Below are positions 43,397 to 51,945 of a DNA stretch of 64,000 nucleotides, piece by piece. Position numbers and translations under genes: made by a program. This DNA is from DASZTV01 sp035547515 (GTDB lineage: Bacteria; Actinomycetota; Actinomycetes; JAFAQI01): assembly GCA_035547515.1 (NCBI GenBank), contig DASZUS010000026.1, forward strand, positions 62,001 through 126,000, given 5' to 3'. Each line of letters begins with the position of its first letter. The stretch's first letter is position 1. The notes under the pieces are model-generated. The model made no database searches and was not told where the DNA came from. It saw only the letters and a program-made list of their open reading frames with translations.

Positions 43397-44053
43397 TCAG
43401 AGGTAGGACATCGCGGTACGCGTCGTGAGGCTGTGCCAGCGGTGCGGCCGCAGCAACATCGCGTGGTTGTCGCCGTGGACGAGGTGGTAGCTAATGTCGG
43501 CGCCTACGGCCTTCGCCCGCCGCGCGAATCGCCGTGACGCGCGAGGGCTGGTGACGAAGTCGAGATTGCCGTGCGCGATCAGCGCCCGGACGCCGCCGAG
43601 ATGCTGGACCGGCTCGTCGGCGGGTAGCCACGGCGCCAGCGCGACCACCCCGACGACGCTCGGGTCGTCGGCCACCCGCAGCGAGGTGCGACCTCCCATG
43701 GAGTGGCCGACGAGGACTACCGGGATGCCGCCGTGGGTCTCCCGGATGGTCTCGAGGGCCCAGCGCGCGTCTGCGGCCGGAGAGGCCTCCTCGCCGTTCC
43801 ATCCTCGGTAGCGGTAGCGCAGCATGGCGACGGCCAGCCCGCGAGCCGCGCCGGCGCGTGCGAGACGCTTGGCGAACGGACGCATGCGCACGGCGGTCAG
43901 CTGCCGAGGCGCTGCGGTCTCGAAGCTGTCGGCCTTGCCGCCGGGCAGCACGAGCGCCACCGCTTTCACGGTCTCGGGCGAGGAGTACGCCGTCAACGCG
44001 GCGCCCGAGGCTTGCTCGGTGGACTGCTCCGGCACACCTCGATTCTCGGCCAC
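43397..44053 (-). CDS. Alpha/beta-fold hydrolase
   Basis: 218 aa. Nucleophile elbow GHSMGG (about 112-117), candidate Asp in HGNLDFVTS and His in HGDNHAML near the C terminus. Short N-terminal basic lead, no signal peptide. A dienelactone hydrolase/serine esterase-like cytoplasmic enzyme; substrate unknown. Opposite orientation to both neighbours. Confidence 0.82.
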   Translation of the reverse strand: MAENRGVPEQSTEQASGAALTAYSSPETVKAVALVLPGGKADSFETAAPRQLTAVRMRPFAKRLARAGAARGLAVAMLRYRYRGWNGEEASPAADARWALETIRETHGGIPVVLVGHSMGGRTSLRVADDPSVVGVVALAPWLPADEPVQHLGGVRALIAHGNLDFVTSPRASRRFARRAKAVGADISYHLVHGDNHAMLLRPHRWHSLTTRTAMSYL

Positions 44054-44163
44054 CGCGGGACCGTCGTGACTGCGAGGTGCGGTTGAACGTCCCGCACACG
44101 ACGGGAACGCAGTCGTAGCGGATCGGAAAGGCGCCCGTTACACGACGGGGTCAACATCGTGCG

Positions 44164-44832
44164 ATGGGTGGCACCTTCGCGCGGCTGCGGATCGACGTAC
44201 CGGATCATCCGGGGGCGCTCGCCGCGGTCAGCCGGGTGCTGGCGGCGCAAGGGATGAACGTCGTCGAGGTGTCCATCCACGAGGTCGAAGGCGAGCGGGC
44301 GACCGACGAGATCGTGGTGCACTGCGCGGAGATGCCGTCGTACGACGTCCTTCGCGCCGCCGTCAGCGGAAGCGGTGCCGAGCTGTTGTCGGTCGGACCG
44401 TGCAGTCCGCGCAGCGACCCGATCGTGGCCGGGCTGACCTGGGTCAGCGCGATGCTCGATGCGCCGGATCGGCGTAGCACGCTCGCGGCGGGGATCCGCT
44501 CGCTCGCCGGTATCGACCCGGTGCACGTCATTCCCGCGGCTGCGGTCCACGAGCTGTCGATCGTCGCTGCCGCGACCTCGACCGGCAGAGTCGTCGTGCA
44601 ACACGTCGCGAGGGTCCCGGAGCTGCTGCGTGACGCCTATGCCGCGCCGGATGAGTCCGGCGCCTGGCTGCTGGCCGCGACGGTCGGGGCCCCTGGCGAA
44701 CTGGTCGTCCTCGCCGCCAGGCCGTATGCGATCCGGTTCACCGCGACCGAGCTGACCAGGCTCTCGGCGATCCTGGACTGCCGATGGCTGCTGGCCGGCA
44801 GGCCCGGGTCGGCGGCTGCCGCTGCGGGCTAG
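44164..44832 (+). CDS. ACT-domain protein
   Basis: 222 aa. Starts FARLRIDVPDHPGALAAVSR followed by VLAAQGMNVVEVSIHEVEG, a clear ACT fold that binds small ligands such as amino acids. The rest (90-215) is less conserved, with GAWLLAATVGAPGELVVLAA. Actinobacterial stand-alone ACT proteins are presumed regulators; ligand unknown. It lies 30 nt before ctaA. Confidence 0.82.
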   Translation: MGGTFARLRIDVPDHPGALAAVSRVLAAQGMNVVEVSIHEVEGERATDEIVVHCAEMPSYDVLRAAVSGSGAELLSVGPCSPRSDPIVAGLTWVSAMLDAPDRRSTLAAGIRSLAGIDPVHVIPAAAVHELSIVAAATSTGRVVVQHVARVPELLRDAYAAPDESGAWLLAATVGAPGELVVLAARPYAIRFTATELTRLSAILDCRWLLAGRPGSAAAAAG

Positions 44833-44862
44833 CAACCACCAGGCGGCAAATACCCTGGGTTG

Positions 44863-45801
44863 GTGCGGCTTCCTCAGGTGTCACCTCTGCTGTTCCGGAG
44901 GCTGGCTGCCGTGTCCGCCGTCCTGTTGGGCCTTATCGTCGTCAGCGGCGCGGCCGTGCGGCTCACCTCGTCAGGTCTGGGGTGTCCGGACTGGCCGCGG
45001 TGCACGTCGGACTCGCTCGTCGCGCCGGCGACCTATCACGCGCTGATCGAGTTCATCAACCGGGTCGTGACTTCTGCCGTGGGTGTCTTCGTCGGCATCG
45101 TCGCCGTCGCGTCGCTACTGCGTACGCCGCGACGCCGCGACCTGGTCTGGCTGTCCTGGGCCTTGATCGCCGGCTTCGTCGGCCAGGCAGTTGTCGGCGG
45201 GCTCTCCGTCCTCTACAAGCTCTCGCCCGGCTGGGTGATGGCGCACTTCCTGCTGTCGATGCTGCTGGTCTGGGACGGGCTGGTCCTGGTCCATCGCGCG
45301 CATCCCGAGTGGGTGCCCCGTCGGCCGGTCGTCCCGAGAGAGCTGCTCGTGCTGGGACGAGTGCTGGTCGGCGTCGCCGGGGTGGTGCTCTTCCTCGGCA
45401 CGGTGACGACGGGGACCGGGCCCCACGCCGGTTCCGGTGGCCACGTCAAGCGGCTCCCGTTCCCGCTCGAGCGGGTGACGCAGCTGCACGCCGACTCGGC
45501 GCTGCTGCTCACGGGCCTGGTCGTCGCGACGCTGTTCGCGGTGCGTCTCGCCCGGGCGCCGCGGCTGGCTCACCAGCGCGCGTGGTGGCTGGCCTACGCC
45601 GTACTCGCACAGGTCGCGATCGGCTACACGCAGTACTTCCTCAACCTGCCGCCGAGCGTCGTCGCCCTTCACGTCGCCGGCGCGACCCTGCTGTGGAGCG
45701 CCACGATCTGGCTGCAGCTCGGATACACCGCGCCTGAGCCGATCCCCGATGAAGTCCTGCTACCCGCAGTGGTTGGCGAAGTCCATCACGTTCACCTCTG
45801 A
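44863..45801 (+). CDS. ctaA: Heme A synthase (COX15/CtaA)
   Basis: 312 aa from GTG 44863 (TTG 44860 also possible). Converts heme O to heme A for aa3 cytochrome oxidase. Eight TM segments; TM1-TM2 loop has the CtaA Cys pair GLGCPDWPRC; heme-ligand His in IEFINRV/AHFLLSML, QLHADSALL and ALHVAGATLL. Ends in an acidic/His tail (GEVHHVHL). Its last 42 nt overlap the convergent CAP gene. Confidence 0.93.
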   Translation: MRLPQVSPLLFRRLAAVSAVLLGLIVVSGAAVRLTSSGLGCPDWPRCTSDSLVAPATYHALIEFINRVVTSAVGVFVGIVAVASLLRTPRRRDLVWLSWALIAGFVGQAVVGGLSVLYKLSPGWVMAHFLLSMLLVWDGLVLVHRAHPEWVPRRPVVPRELLVLGRVLVGVAGVVLFLGTVTTGTGPHAGSGGHVKRLPFPLERVTQLHADSALLLTGLVVATLFAVRLARAPRLAHQRAWWLAYAVLAQVAIGYTQYFLNLPPSVVALHVAGATLLWSATIWLQLGYTAPEPIPDEVLLPAVVGEVHHVHL

Positions 45802-46299
45802 CGAGGTCCCGTCTCCGTTCGGCACCGCGACAGTCGCGATCCCGACGTCGGTGTAGGCCGGCACGTTCGGGGCGTTGTACTTCGGGCTGAGGTTGTTGTC
45901 GCGGTGCGCCGGATCGCTCATGTACAGCTCGAAGAGCTGCGAGGAGTTGGTGGTCCCTTGCTCGCCGACGTTCTCCCCGTCGGTCAGCGCGTGCGGGCAG
46001 CCCGACGCGGCGCGGAACGCCTTGATCGAGTAGGTCTGCGGATTGTGTTGGAGGCTGCGGGTGGCGACGATGTGCCGCGCCCACTTGAGTGCCATCCGGT
46101 AGAGCCGGTTGCTCTGGTGGTAGGGAGGGAGGCCGTTCTGGCGCCGTGCCCGGTTCACGTCCGCGAACAGCTGCCTGTCGTAGGGCCTGAGTTGCGCCGA
46201 CGGCGTCGAGTGGGACATCACCTCGGCGCTGCCCATCGCGCCTGCCGGAAACCCGAGCAGCGCGACGGTCAGGGTGAGAGCGGGCAGCAGCCGGCGCAC
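45760..46299 (-). CDS. Secreted CAP-domain protein (1)
   Basis: 179 aa from GTG 46299, four bases after the SD AGGAGG; the ATG at 46344 was rejected. Signal peptide (VRRLLPALTLTVALLGFPAG), then an SCP/PR1-like CAP domain with the usual site: WARHIV, GENVGEQ and SDPAHRDN. Cys pair SGCPH/NHCG. Extracellular, function unknown in bacteria. Tandem with a second, diverged CAP gene; 3' end overlaps ctaA by 42 nt. Confidence 0.87.
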   Translation of the reverse strand: MRRLLPALTLTVALLGFPAGAMGSAEVMSHSTPSAQLRPYDRQLFADVNRARRQNGLPPYHQSNRLYRMALKWARHIVATRSLQHNPQTYSIKAFRAASGCPHALTDGENVGEQGTTNSSQLFELYMSDPAHRDNNLSPKYNAPNVPAYTDVGIATVAVPNGDGTSSEVNVMDFANHCG

Positions 46300-46307
46300 C
46301 GGGCCTC

Positions 46308-46799
46308 CTAGTCGCAGTTGCTCGACAGGTCTATGACGTTCCATTCCACGCGAGCGCCGTTCTCATACGTGGTCACCGTCCGGATCCCGAGGTCGGTGGC
46401 CGGACGGAGCATCAGCACCCGCTCGTCGGACGGTTTGGCGGAGTACGTCTGCCACAGCCTGGCGGCCGTGTCGTGCCCGGCGTTGTCGACGAGCTCACCG
46501 AGGGCCTTCCAGTGCGGGCAGCTCGCCGTGACCTGCGCGCCGAGGTGCGGATTGTCCTGCGCGCGACCCGTCGTGGCCATGTGGCGGGCCCAGGCGCTGG
46601 CGATGCCGCTCAGCTGCCGGCTCACCGCGAGCGCCGAGAGCCCGTGCACCTCGCGCTGATGGTTGATCTCGTTGACCAGCTGACGGTCGAACCGGCCGAG
46701 ATGAACGGCGCCGGTGGGTCGCGCCCCTGCGGCACCCATCGGTACGACGGACAACGCGGATACCGACGCGGCAATGAGTGCGGCTCGGCGGATCATCAT
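46308..46799 (-). CDS. Secreted CAP-domain protein (2), degenerate site
   Basis: 163 aa. Signal peptide (AALIAASVSALSVVPMGAAGA). CAP fold shown by FDRQLVNEINHQREVHGLSA and WARHMATTGRAQDNPH, but the GENVG motif reads GELVDN and the AHRDNxL motif reads SDERVLML, so the conserved second His is lost. Probably a paralogue that kept the fold but not the site. Eight bases upstream of CAP (1). Confidence 0.82.
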   Translation of the reverse strand: MMIRRAALIAASVSALSVVPMGAAGARPTGAVHLGRFDRQLVNEINHQREVHGLSALAVSRQLSGIASAWARHMATTGRAQDNPHLGAQVTASCPHWKALGELVDNAGHDTAARLWQTYSAKPSDERVLMLRPATDLGIRTVTTYENGARVEWNVIDLSSNCD

Positions 46800-46884
46800 C
46801 GGACTGTCCCCTTGCGGTCTTGGTGCCCAACTTTGCCCTATGTCGCCCGGCGATCTGCAGGTACGGCGCGGGCAGAATCGATGT

Positions 46885-47745
46885 GTGCCCGAGCTGCCCG
46901 AGGTTCAGTCGCTCGTCGACTTCCTCGACAAGCGTGCCGTCGGGCACGTGATCGCTCGGATCGACGTGGCCTCGATCGCGGTACTCAAGACCTTCGACCC
47001 GCCGGTCACGTCGCTTGCCGGCTTGACCGTGACGGCGGCAGGCCGGCGCGGCAAGTTCCTGGACCTCGACGTCGACGGCCTGCACCTCGTCATCCACTTG
47101 TCTCGCGCCGGCTGGCTGCACTGGCGTGACGAGCTTCCGGCGCTGCCGCCGAAGCCCGGCAAGGGCCCGATCGCGCTGCGCGTGCATCTCGACACCGGCG
47201 GAGGCTTCGACCTCACCGAGGCGGGCACGCAGAAGCGGCTGGCGGTCTACGTGGTACGGGATCTGCAGGACGTGCCGGGCATCGCCCGGCTCGGTCCGGA
47301 GCCCTTGGACGACGACTTCACGCTGGAACGCTTCGCCGAGCTGGTCGCCGGCCAGCGGACCCAGATCAAGGGGCTACTCCGCGACCAGGGCGTGATCGCG
47401 GGAATCGGCAACGCGTACTCCGACGAGATCCTCCACGTTGCGAAGGTGTCGCCGTACCGATTGGCAGCGACGCTCGGTCCCGACGACATCCGTGCCCTGT
47501 ACGACGCGATGCGCACCACGCTCACCGATGCGGTGGAGCGGGCGAGGGGACTCGGCGCCGGAGAGCTCAAGGCGGAGAAGAAGCTCGGGATGCGGGTGCA
47601 CGGCCGTGCCGGGCAACCCTGCCCGGTGTGCGGTGACACGGTGCGCGAGGTGTCCTTCGCGACGTCGTTCCTCGACTACTGCCCGACCTGCCAAACCGGC
47701 GGCAAGGCGCTTGCCGACCGGCGGATGTCCAAGCTGTTGAAGTAA
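46885..47745 (+). CDS. Fpg/Nei-family DNA glycosylase
   Basis: 286 aa from GTG 46885; mature N terminus PELPEVQSLVDFLDKR carries the catalytic Pro and Glu of the family. H2TH region: GQRTQIKGLLRDQGVIAGIG and NAYSDEILHVAKVSP. C-terminal zinc finger CPVCGD...YCPTCQTGGK. Excises oxidised bases and cuts the AP site. Ends DRRMSKLLK rather than the usual Arg-finger plus R at the end of MutM, so assignment between Fpg and Nei subgroups is open. The 5' extension to 46714 overlaps CAP (2) and was rejected. Confidence 0.9.
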   Translation: MPELPEVQSLVDFLDKRAVGHVIARIDVASIAVLKTFDPPVTSLAGLTVTAAGRRGKFLDLDVDGLHLVIHLSRAGWLHWRDELPALPPKPGKGPIALRVHLDTGGGFDLTEAGTQKRLAVYVVRDLQDVPGIARLGPEPLDDDFTLERFAELVAGQRTQIKGLLRDQGVIAGIGNAYSDEILHVAKVSPYRLAATLGPDDIRALYDAMRTTLTDAVERARGLGAGELKAEKKLGMRVHGRAGQPCPVCGDTVREVSFATSFLDYCPTCQTGGKALADRRMSKLLK

Positions 47746-47792
47746 GCCCGGGTCAGCGGATCGGGCCAGCGCGGGCAGGAGACACTGGTCTG

Positions 47793-48116
47793 GTGGAACT
47801 GCCCTCAGCGACCGTGGACGAGCTCACTGAAGACGTCGTGCTGCTCGACGTCCGGGAGGATCACGAGTGGGAGGCCGGCCACGCGGTCGGCGCCCTCCAC
47901 ATCCCGATGGGAGAGGTGCCCAGCCGGTTCGGCGAGCTGCCGACCGGCGCCGACGTGGTCGTCGTGTGTCACGTAGGCGGACGTTCCGCGCGGGTCGCCC
48001 ACTGGCTGCTCGAGCAGGGATACCCGTGCCGCAACCTCTCCGGCGGGATGCTCGCGTACGCCGCGGCCGGGCGCGAGCTCGCCAGCGAGAACGGCCAACC
48101 GCCCAGGGTCGACTGA
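47793..48116 (+). CDS. Rhodanese-like sulfurtransferase
   Basis: 107 aa, GTG start. Single rhodanese domain: VVLLDVREDHEWEAGHAVGA and the active-site loop CHVGGRSA with the persulfide Cys. Cytoplasmic sulfur carrier or phosphatase-like role; partner unknown. Nine bases before the permease gene. Confidence 0.88.
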   Translation: MELPSATVDELTEDVVLLDVREDHEWEAGHAVGALHIPMGEVPSRFGELPTGADVVVVCHVGGRSARVAHWLLEQGYPCRNLSGGMLAYAAAGRELASENGQPPRVD

Positions 48117-48125
48117 GGTTCCGAG

Positions 48126-49487
48126 ATGACCATGACCGTCGAGACTCCGGCCGTCCGCGGCGAGGTGCCGCTCACCCTCGACGAGCCGCCCCCGAAGGTC
48201 CTGGGCTGGCTCGACCAGATTGGGTTGTGGGGCAACCTCGGCGTGACCCTGCTTGCGCCGGTCGGGGCCGCCGCCGTCCTGATCCCGGTCAGCGGCGGCC
48301 CGCGGCTTGCGTTTGTTGCTGCCGGTGCCGCGGTCGTCGTCGGTACGGTGCTCGGCGCATTGCTGCTCGCCGCCGCCGCGGTGCCCGGCGCGCAGACCGG
48401 CGCGCCCTCGATGGTCTTGATGCGCGGCCTGTTCGGGCGCCGCCTGTCGTACCTGCCGACGGTGGTCAACGTCGTACAGCTGCTCGGCTGGACGGTCTTC
48501 GAGATCGTCGTCATCGCCTCCGCGGCCCAGCAGATGTTTCCCTGGCACGCCCATCGCTGGCCCTACGTCGTCGTGGCGGGGGTGCTCACGGCTGCGATGA
48601 CCATCAGGCCGCTGGGGGCCGTACGGATCCTGCGCCGCTACGCCCTGGGCGCCGTGACGCTGGTCACGGTCTACCTGTTCGTCGAGCTGTTGCGGCATCC
48701 GTTGCCCTCCCTGACCCACGGCTCCTGGTCGGGCTTCTGGCCCGCGGCAGACATCCTGATCGCGGTGGCGGTGTCGTGGGCACCGCTGGCCAGCGACTAC
48801 ACCCGTCACGCGCGCTCCGCACGCAGCGCGTTCGGCGGCGCGCTCCTCGGCTACTCCGTGACCCAGATCGCGGGCTACGCGCTCGGGCTGGTGGCCCTCG
48901 CGACCGTGGTGACAGCCAGCGACGCGAACCTCCAGCACGACATGTTCGCGGCGTTTCTCGCGGTGCCGGTGGGCTGGTTGGCGTTCGGCGTCCTGGTGCT
49001 GCGCGAGCTCGACGAGTCCTTCGCCGACGGCTACTCCGCAGTCGTGTCGCTGCAGAACGTCTGGCCGCGCGTGGACCGGCGGCTGTTCACGGTGGTCGTG
49101 TGCGGACTTGCGACGATCGGGGCGCTCGCCCTCGACATCAACAACTACTTCGACTTCCTGCTGCTGCTCGCCTCGGTGCTCGTCCCGCTCGTCGCCGTCT
49201 TCCTGGTCGACTACTACGGGTCCCGCGGCGCCGTGGAGTGGGACGTCAGCGGCGACGCGCCGCTGCGGCTGGCGATGGTGGTCCCGTGGCTGCTCGGCTT
49301 CGCCGCCTACCAGCTGATCGACCCGGGAGGCATCGGCTGGTGGGCGCGGGCGTGGTCGCACGTCGACGGCTGGCTGCACCTCACCGTCCAGTCCTGGATG
49401 AGCGCGTCACTGTTCTCGTTCGTGATCTCCGCGGTGGCGACGGTGCCGCTGGTCTGGTCGCGACGCCGCCGTGTGGTGAGCCGGTGA
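48126..49487 (+). CDS. NCS1-family purine/cytosine permease
   Basis: 453 aa, about 12 TM segments. Seen: LGWLDQIGLWGNLGVTLLAP (typical NCS1 start), PSMVLMRGLFGRRLSYLPTV, LLGWTVFEIV, and SWAPLASDYTRH. Proton- or sodium-coupled uptake of nucleobases or related compounds; substrate (cytosine, hypoxanthine, allantoin, thiamine precursor) not decidable. GTGA overlap with the next gene. Confidence 0.88.
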   Translation: MTMTVETPAVRGEVPLTLDEPPPKVLGWLDQIGLWGNLGVTLLAPVGAAAVLIPVSGGPRLAFVAAGAAVVVGTVLGALLLAAAAVPGAQTGAPSMVLMRGLFGRRLSYLPTVVNVVQLLGWTVFEIVVIASAAQQMFPWHAHRWPYVVVAGVLTAAMTIRPLGAVRILRRYALGAVTLVTVYLFVELLRHPLPSLTHGSWSGFWPAADILIAVAVSWAPLASDYTRHARSARSAFGGALLGYSVTQIAGYALGLVALATVVTASDANLQHDMFAAFLAVPVGWLAFGVLVLRELDESFADGYSAVVSLQNVWPRVDRRLFTVVVCGLATIGALALDINNYFDFLLLLASVLVPLVAVFLVDYYGSRGAVEWDVSGDAPLRLAMVVPWLLGFAAYQLIDPGGIGWWARAWSHVDGWLHLTVQSWMSASLFSFVISAVATVPLVWSRRRRVVSR

Positions 49488-49945
49488 GCAACCTCAACCG
49501 GACCCAGCGGGCGTTGGTCTACGGCCTCGCCGGGTGGTGCAGCGAGATCGTCACGACCGGCATCCGCAGCCGGGGTCGTGACGGCAACTGGCGACTGACG
49601 GGGACGACGTACCTCTGGATGCTGCCGGTCTACGGATCCGCGGCGTACCTGTTCGAGCCGGCGTACGCCGCGACGAAGCGGGCCGGGACTCCGCGGTGGG
49701 CCCGGGCCCTGCTGTGGACCGCAGGCATCTACGCCGTCGAGGCCGCGAGTGGGGAGGCGATCCGTGCGTTGACCGGCGAGGTGCCGTGGGACTACTCCCG
49801 ACCCAGGGGCCGCAAGCGGGTTCCGGCGCACTGGCGCGGACTGGTCCGCCCCGCCTACGCGCCGGTCTGGCTCGCCGTCGGGCTCGGGATGGAGCAGCTG
49901 CACGACCTGCTCGACCGGGTCGCCGTTGCGCCGCGCGCGGAGTGA
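49484..49945 (+). CDS. Small membrane protein, CmpB-like (putative ABC-transporter type IV)
   Basis: 153 aa from GTG 49484, overlapping the permease stop (GTGA). Four hydrophobic segments; LVYGLAGWCSEIVTTGIRS and TYLWMLPVYGSAAYLFEP resemble the CmpB family. SGEAIRALTGEVPWDYS and the tail GMEQLHDLLDRV are conserved-looking. Function unknown. Translationally linked to permease and GDPD. Confidence 0.7.
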   Translation: MSNLNRTQRALVYGLAGWCSEIVTTGIRSRGRDGNWRLTGTTYLWMLPVYGSAAYLFEPAYAATKRAGTPRWARALLWTAGIYAVEAASGEAIRALTGEVPWDYSRPRGRKRVPAHWRGLVRPAYAPVWLAVGLGMEQLHDLLDRVAVAPRAE

Positions 49946-50706
49946 CCGTCCGGGCTCCCCGCCCCCTGGTGATCGCGCACCGCGGGGCGTCGGCACTCGA
50001 GCCGGAGCACACGGCGCAGGCCTACCGCCGCGCGCTCGACGACGGGGCCGACGGGTTCGAGTGCGACGTGCGGCTCACCCGCGACGGTGTCCTCGTCTGC
50101 CTGCATGACCGCAGTGTCGAGCGCACGTCGAACGGGCGGGGCGTGGTCTCGCGCATGACGCTCGCCGACCTGCAGAAACTCAACTTCGGCAAGCGCCACC
50201 GCACCACCGCGTCGGTGCTCACCTTCGAGGAGCTGCTCGAGCTCGCCTGCGGAGCCGGGCCCCCGCTGCTGTTGCTGGTGGAGACCAAGCATCCGGTTCG
50301 CTACGGCGCAAAGGTGGAGCGTGAGGTCGTCGCCCACCTGCAGCGGGCCGGCCTCGCCGAACCGGCGGGCCCCGACGGCGTGACGGCGCGCATCATGAGC
50401 TTCTCGCCGGCGGCGGTGCGCACCGCCGGGCGGCTGGCGCCGGGACTGCCGACCGTTGCCCTGATGTCGAGGCTGCCGCGCGGCGCCGAGGCCCGCCCGC
50501 TGTTCGGCGGCGCATCGATTGCCGGCCCTTCGCTGGCCGGGGTGAAGGCAAACCCGGCGTACGTCGAGCGGGTGCGCGGGCGGGGCCAGCAGGTCTACGT
50601 CTGGACCGCCGACGAGCCCGACGACATCGCGCGGCTCGTGGAACTCGGGGTGGACGCGATCATCACCAACCGGCCTGACGTGGCCCGCCGGGTGGTCGAC
50701 GGCTAG
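49942..50706 (+). CDS. Glycerophosphodiester phosphodiesterase
   Basis: 254 aa from GTG 49942 (GTGA overlap with previous gene). GDPD motifs: IAHRGASALEPEHT (catalytic His), FECDVRLTRDGVLVCLHD (Glu/Asp metal ligands and second His), LLLLVETKHP. Hydrolyses glycerophosphodiesters to glycerol-3-phosphate and alcohol. No signal peptide, so cytoplasmic. The stop overlaps that of arcA as a CTAG palindrome. Confidence 0.92.
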   Translation: MTVRAPRPLVIAHRGASALEPEHTAQAYRRALDDGADGFECDVRLTRDGVLVCLHDRSVERTSNGRGVVSRMTLADLQKLNFGKRHRTTASVLTFEELLELACGAGPPLLLLVETKHPVRYGAKVEREVVAHLQRAGLAEPAGPDGVTARIMSFSPAAVRTAGRLAPGLPTVALMSRLPRGAEARPLFGGASIAGPSLAGVKANPAYVERVRGRGQQVYVWTADEPDDIARLVELGVDAIITNRPDVARRVVDG

Positions 50707-51920
50707 GTGGTCGGGCCGTCGGGCCAGGCCGGCCCGAGCGGGTCACGGGCGATCGGGCAGGACATGCATCGCGGGCCGCCGCGCCCGCTTCCCAGCTCGC
50801 TTCCCGGGATGCGGAGCACCTCGATCCCCGCGGCCTCCAGCCGGGCGTTCGTGACCACGTTGCGCTCGTAGCCGACGGCGACCCTCGGCGCGATCGCCAG
50901 GGTGTTGTTCCCGTCGTCCCACTGCTCGCGCTCGGCCGTCACCGGGTCGAGGCCGGTGTCGATGACCCGCAGGGCATCGATCCCCATGGCTTTGGCTGCC
51001 GCCGGCAGGAACGGCTGCGGGCCGCTCGCGACGTGGGTGCCGTCCTCGGCGGTGACCACCACCGTGACCAGCGAGTCGGCGACCGCGGGATACATGACCA
51101 CGGCGTCGACGTCCACCATGGTGCACACCGTGTCGAGGTGCATGGTGGCGCGTTCCTGCGCGATCGGGACCGCGAGCACGGTGTGCGCGAGCCCGCTGGC
51201 GAATGCTCGCCCGGCGAGCGTCTCGACCGCCTCGGGGTGGGTTCGTTGCCCCACGCCGACCGCGATGACGCCGGGCGCCAGCAGGAGGATGTCGCCGCCT
51301 TCGAGCCAGTCATCGGTGGGCTGGTAGAGGATCGGGGCGCCGGCGAAGCGCGGGTGGTGGCGGTAGACGATCTCCGTCAGCCAGGCCTCACGACGGCGGG
51401 CCGGCATGCTCGGGCTGGTGATCGCGACGTGCCCGCCGATCCACACGGCGGAGTCGCGCGTGAACATGAGGTTCGGCAACGGCGCCAGCACCAGGTCGTT
51501 CGCGCCGAGCAGGCGAGCGACGACGCCGGTGCCGGCGCCGAGCTCCTCGTAGGACAACCCGTTGATCATCACGTCGGCGAGCCCGCTTTCGGACAGGCCC
51601 TCGAGGTGGCAGCCCAGTGCCTCGCGAAGCTCCGCGCCGATCCGGCAGTCATCCAAGGTTCGCGTGACGAGCGTCGTACGCGCCGCCTCCACCGCGAGCG
51701 TCTCGACGATGAGGTCACGAAGCTCGAGCACCTCGACACCGCGTCCGGCAAGGGTCGCGGCGAACACGTCGTGCTCCTCTTGCGCCCGCTCGACCCACGG
51801 GATCGCGTCGAAGAGCAGGTCCGCGGAGTTGCGCGGGGTGAGGCGTTTGATCTCATCACCTGGCCGGTGAAGGACGACCGTGCGAAGGGCTCCCACCTCG
51901 CTGTCCGCGCCGTACGCCAC
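50703..51920 (-). CDS. arcA: Arginine deiminase
   Basis: 405 aa from GTG 51920 (frame open to 52091, inside the next gene). Converts arginine to citrulline and ammonia. Motifs: LPNLMFTRDSAVWIGGHV (Asp of the triad), EGGDILLLAPG, TMHLDTVCTMVD (catalytic His region), and the C-terminal nucleophile Cys in GGPRCMSCPI. Length fits ADI. No arcB, arcC or arcD neighbour, so it is a stand-alone deiminase, as in mycobacteria. Confidence 0.94.
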   Translation of the reverse strand: MAYGADSEVGALRTVVLHRPGDEIKRLTPRNSADLLFDAIPWVERAQEEHDVFAATLAGRGVEVLELRDLIVETLAVEAARTTLVTRTLDDCRIGAELREALGCHLEGLSESGLADVMINGLSYEELGAGTGVVARLLGANDLVLAPLPNLMFTRDSAVWIGGHVAITSPSMPARRREAWLTEIVYRHHPRFAGAPILYQPTDDWLEGGDILLLAPGVIAVGVGQRTHPEAVETLAGRAFASGLAHTVLAVPIAQERATMHLDTVCTMVDVDAVVMYPAVADSLVTVVVTAEDGTHVASGPQPFLPAAAKAMGIDALRVIDTGLDPVTAEREQWDDGNNTLAIAPRVAVGYERNVVTNARLEAAGIEVLRIPGSELGSGRGGPRCMSCPIARDPLGPAWPDGPTT

Positions 51921-51945
51921 CAGGCAACAGTAGGCAGGTTGCCGC

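Noticed and set aside
47805..49379. 524-aa minus-strand frame over rhodanese and permease
   Set aside because: Antisense to two clear genes; His/Arg/Gln-rich shadow composition.
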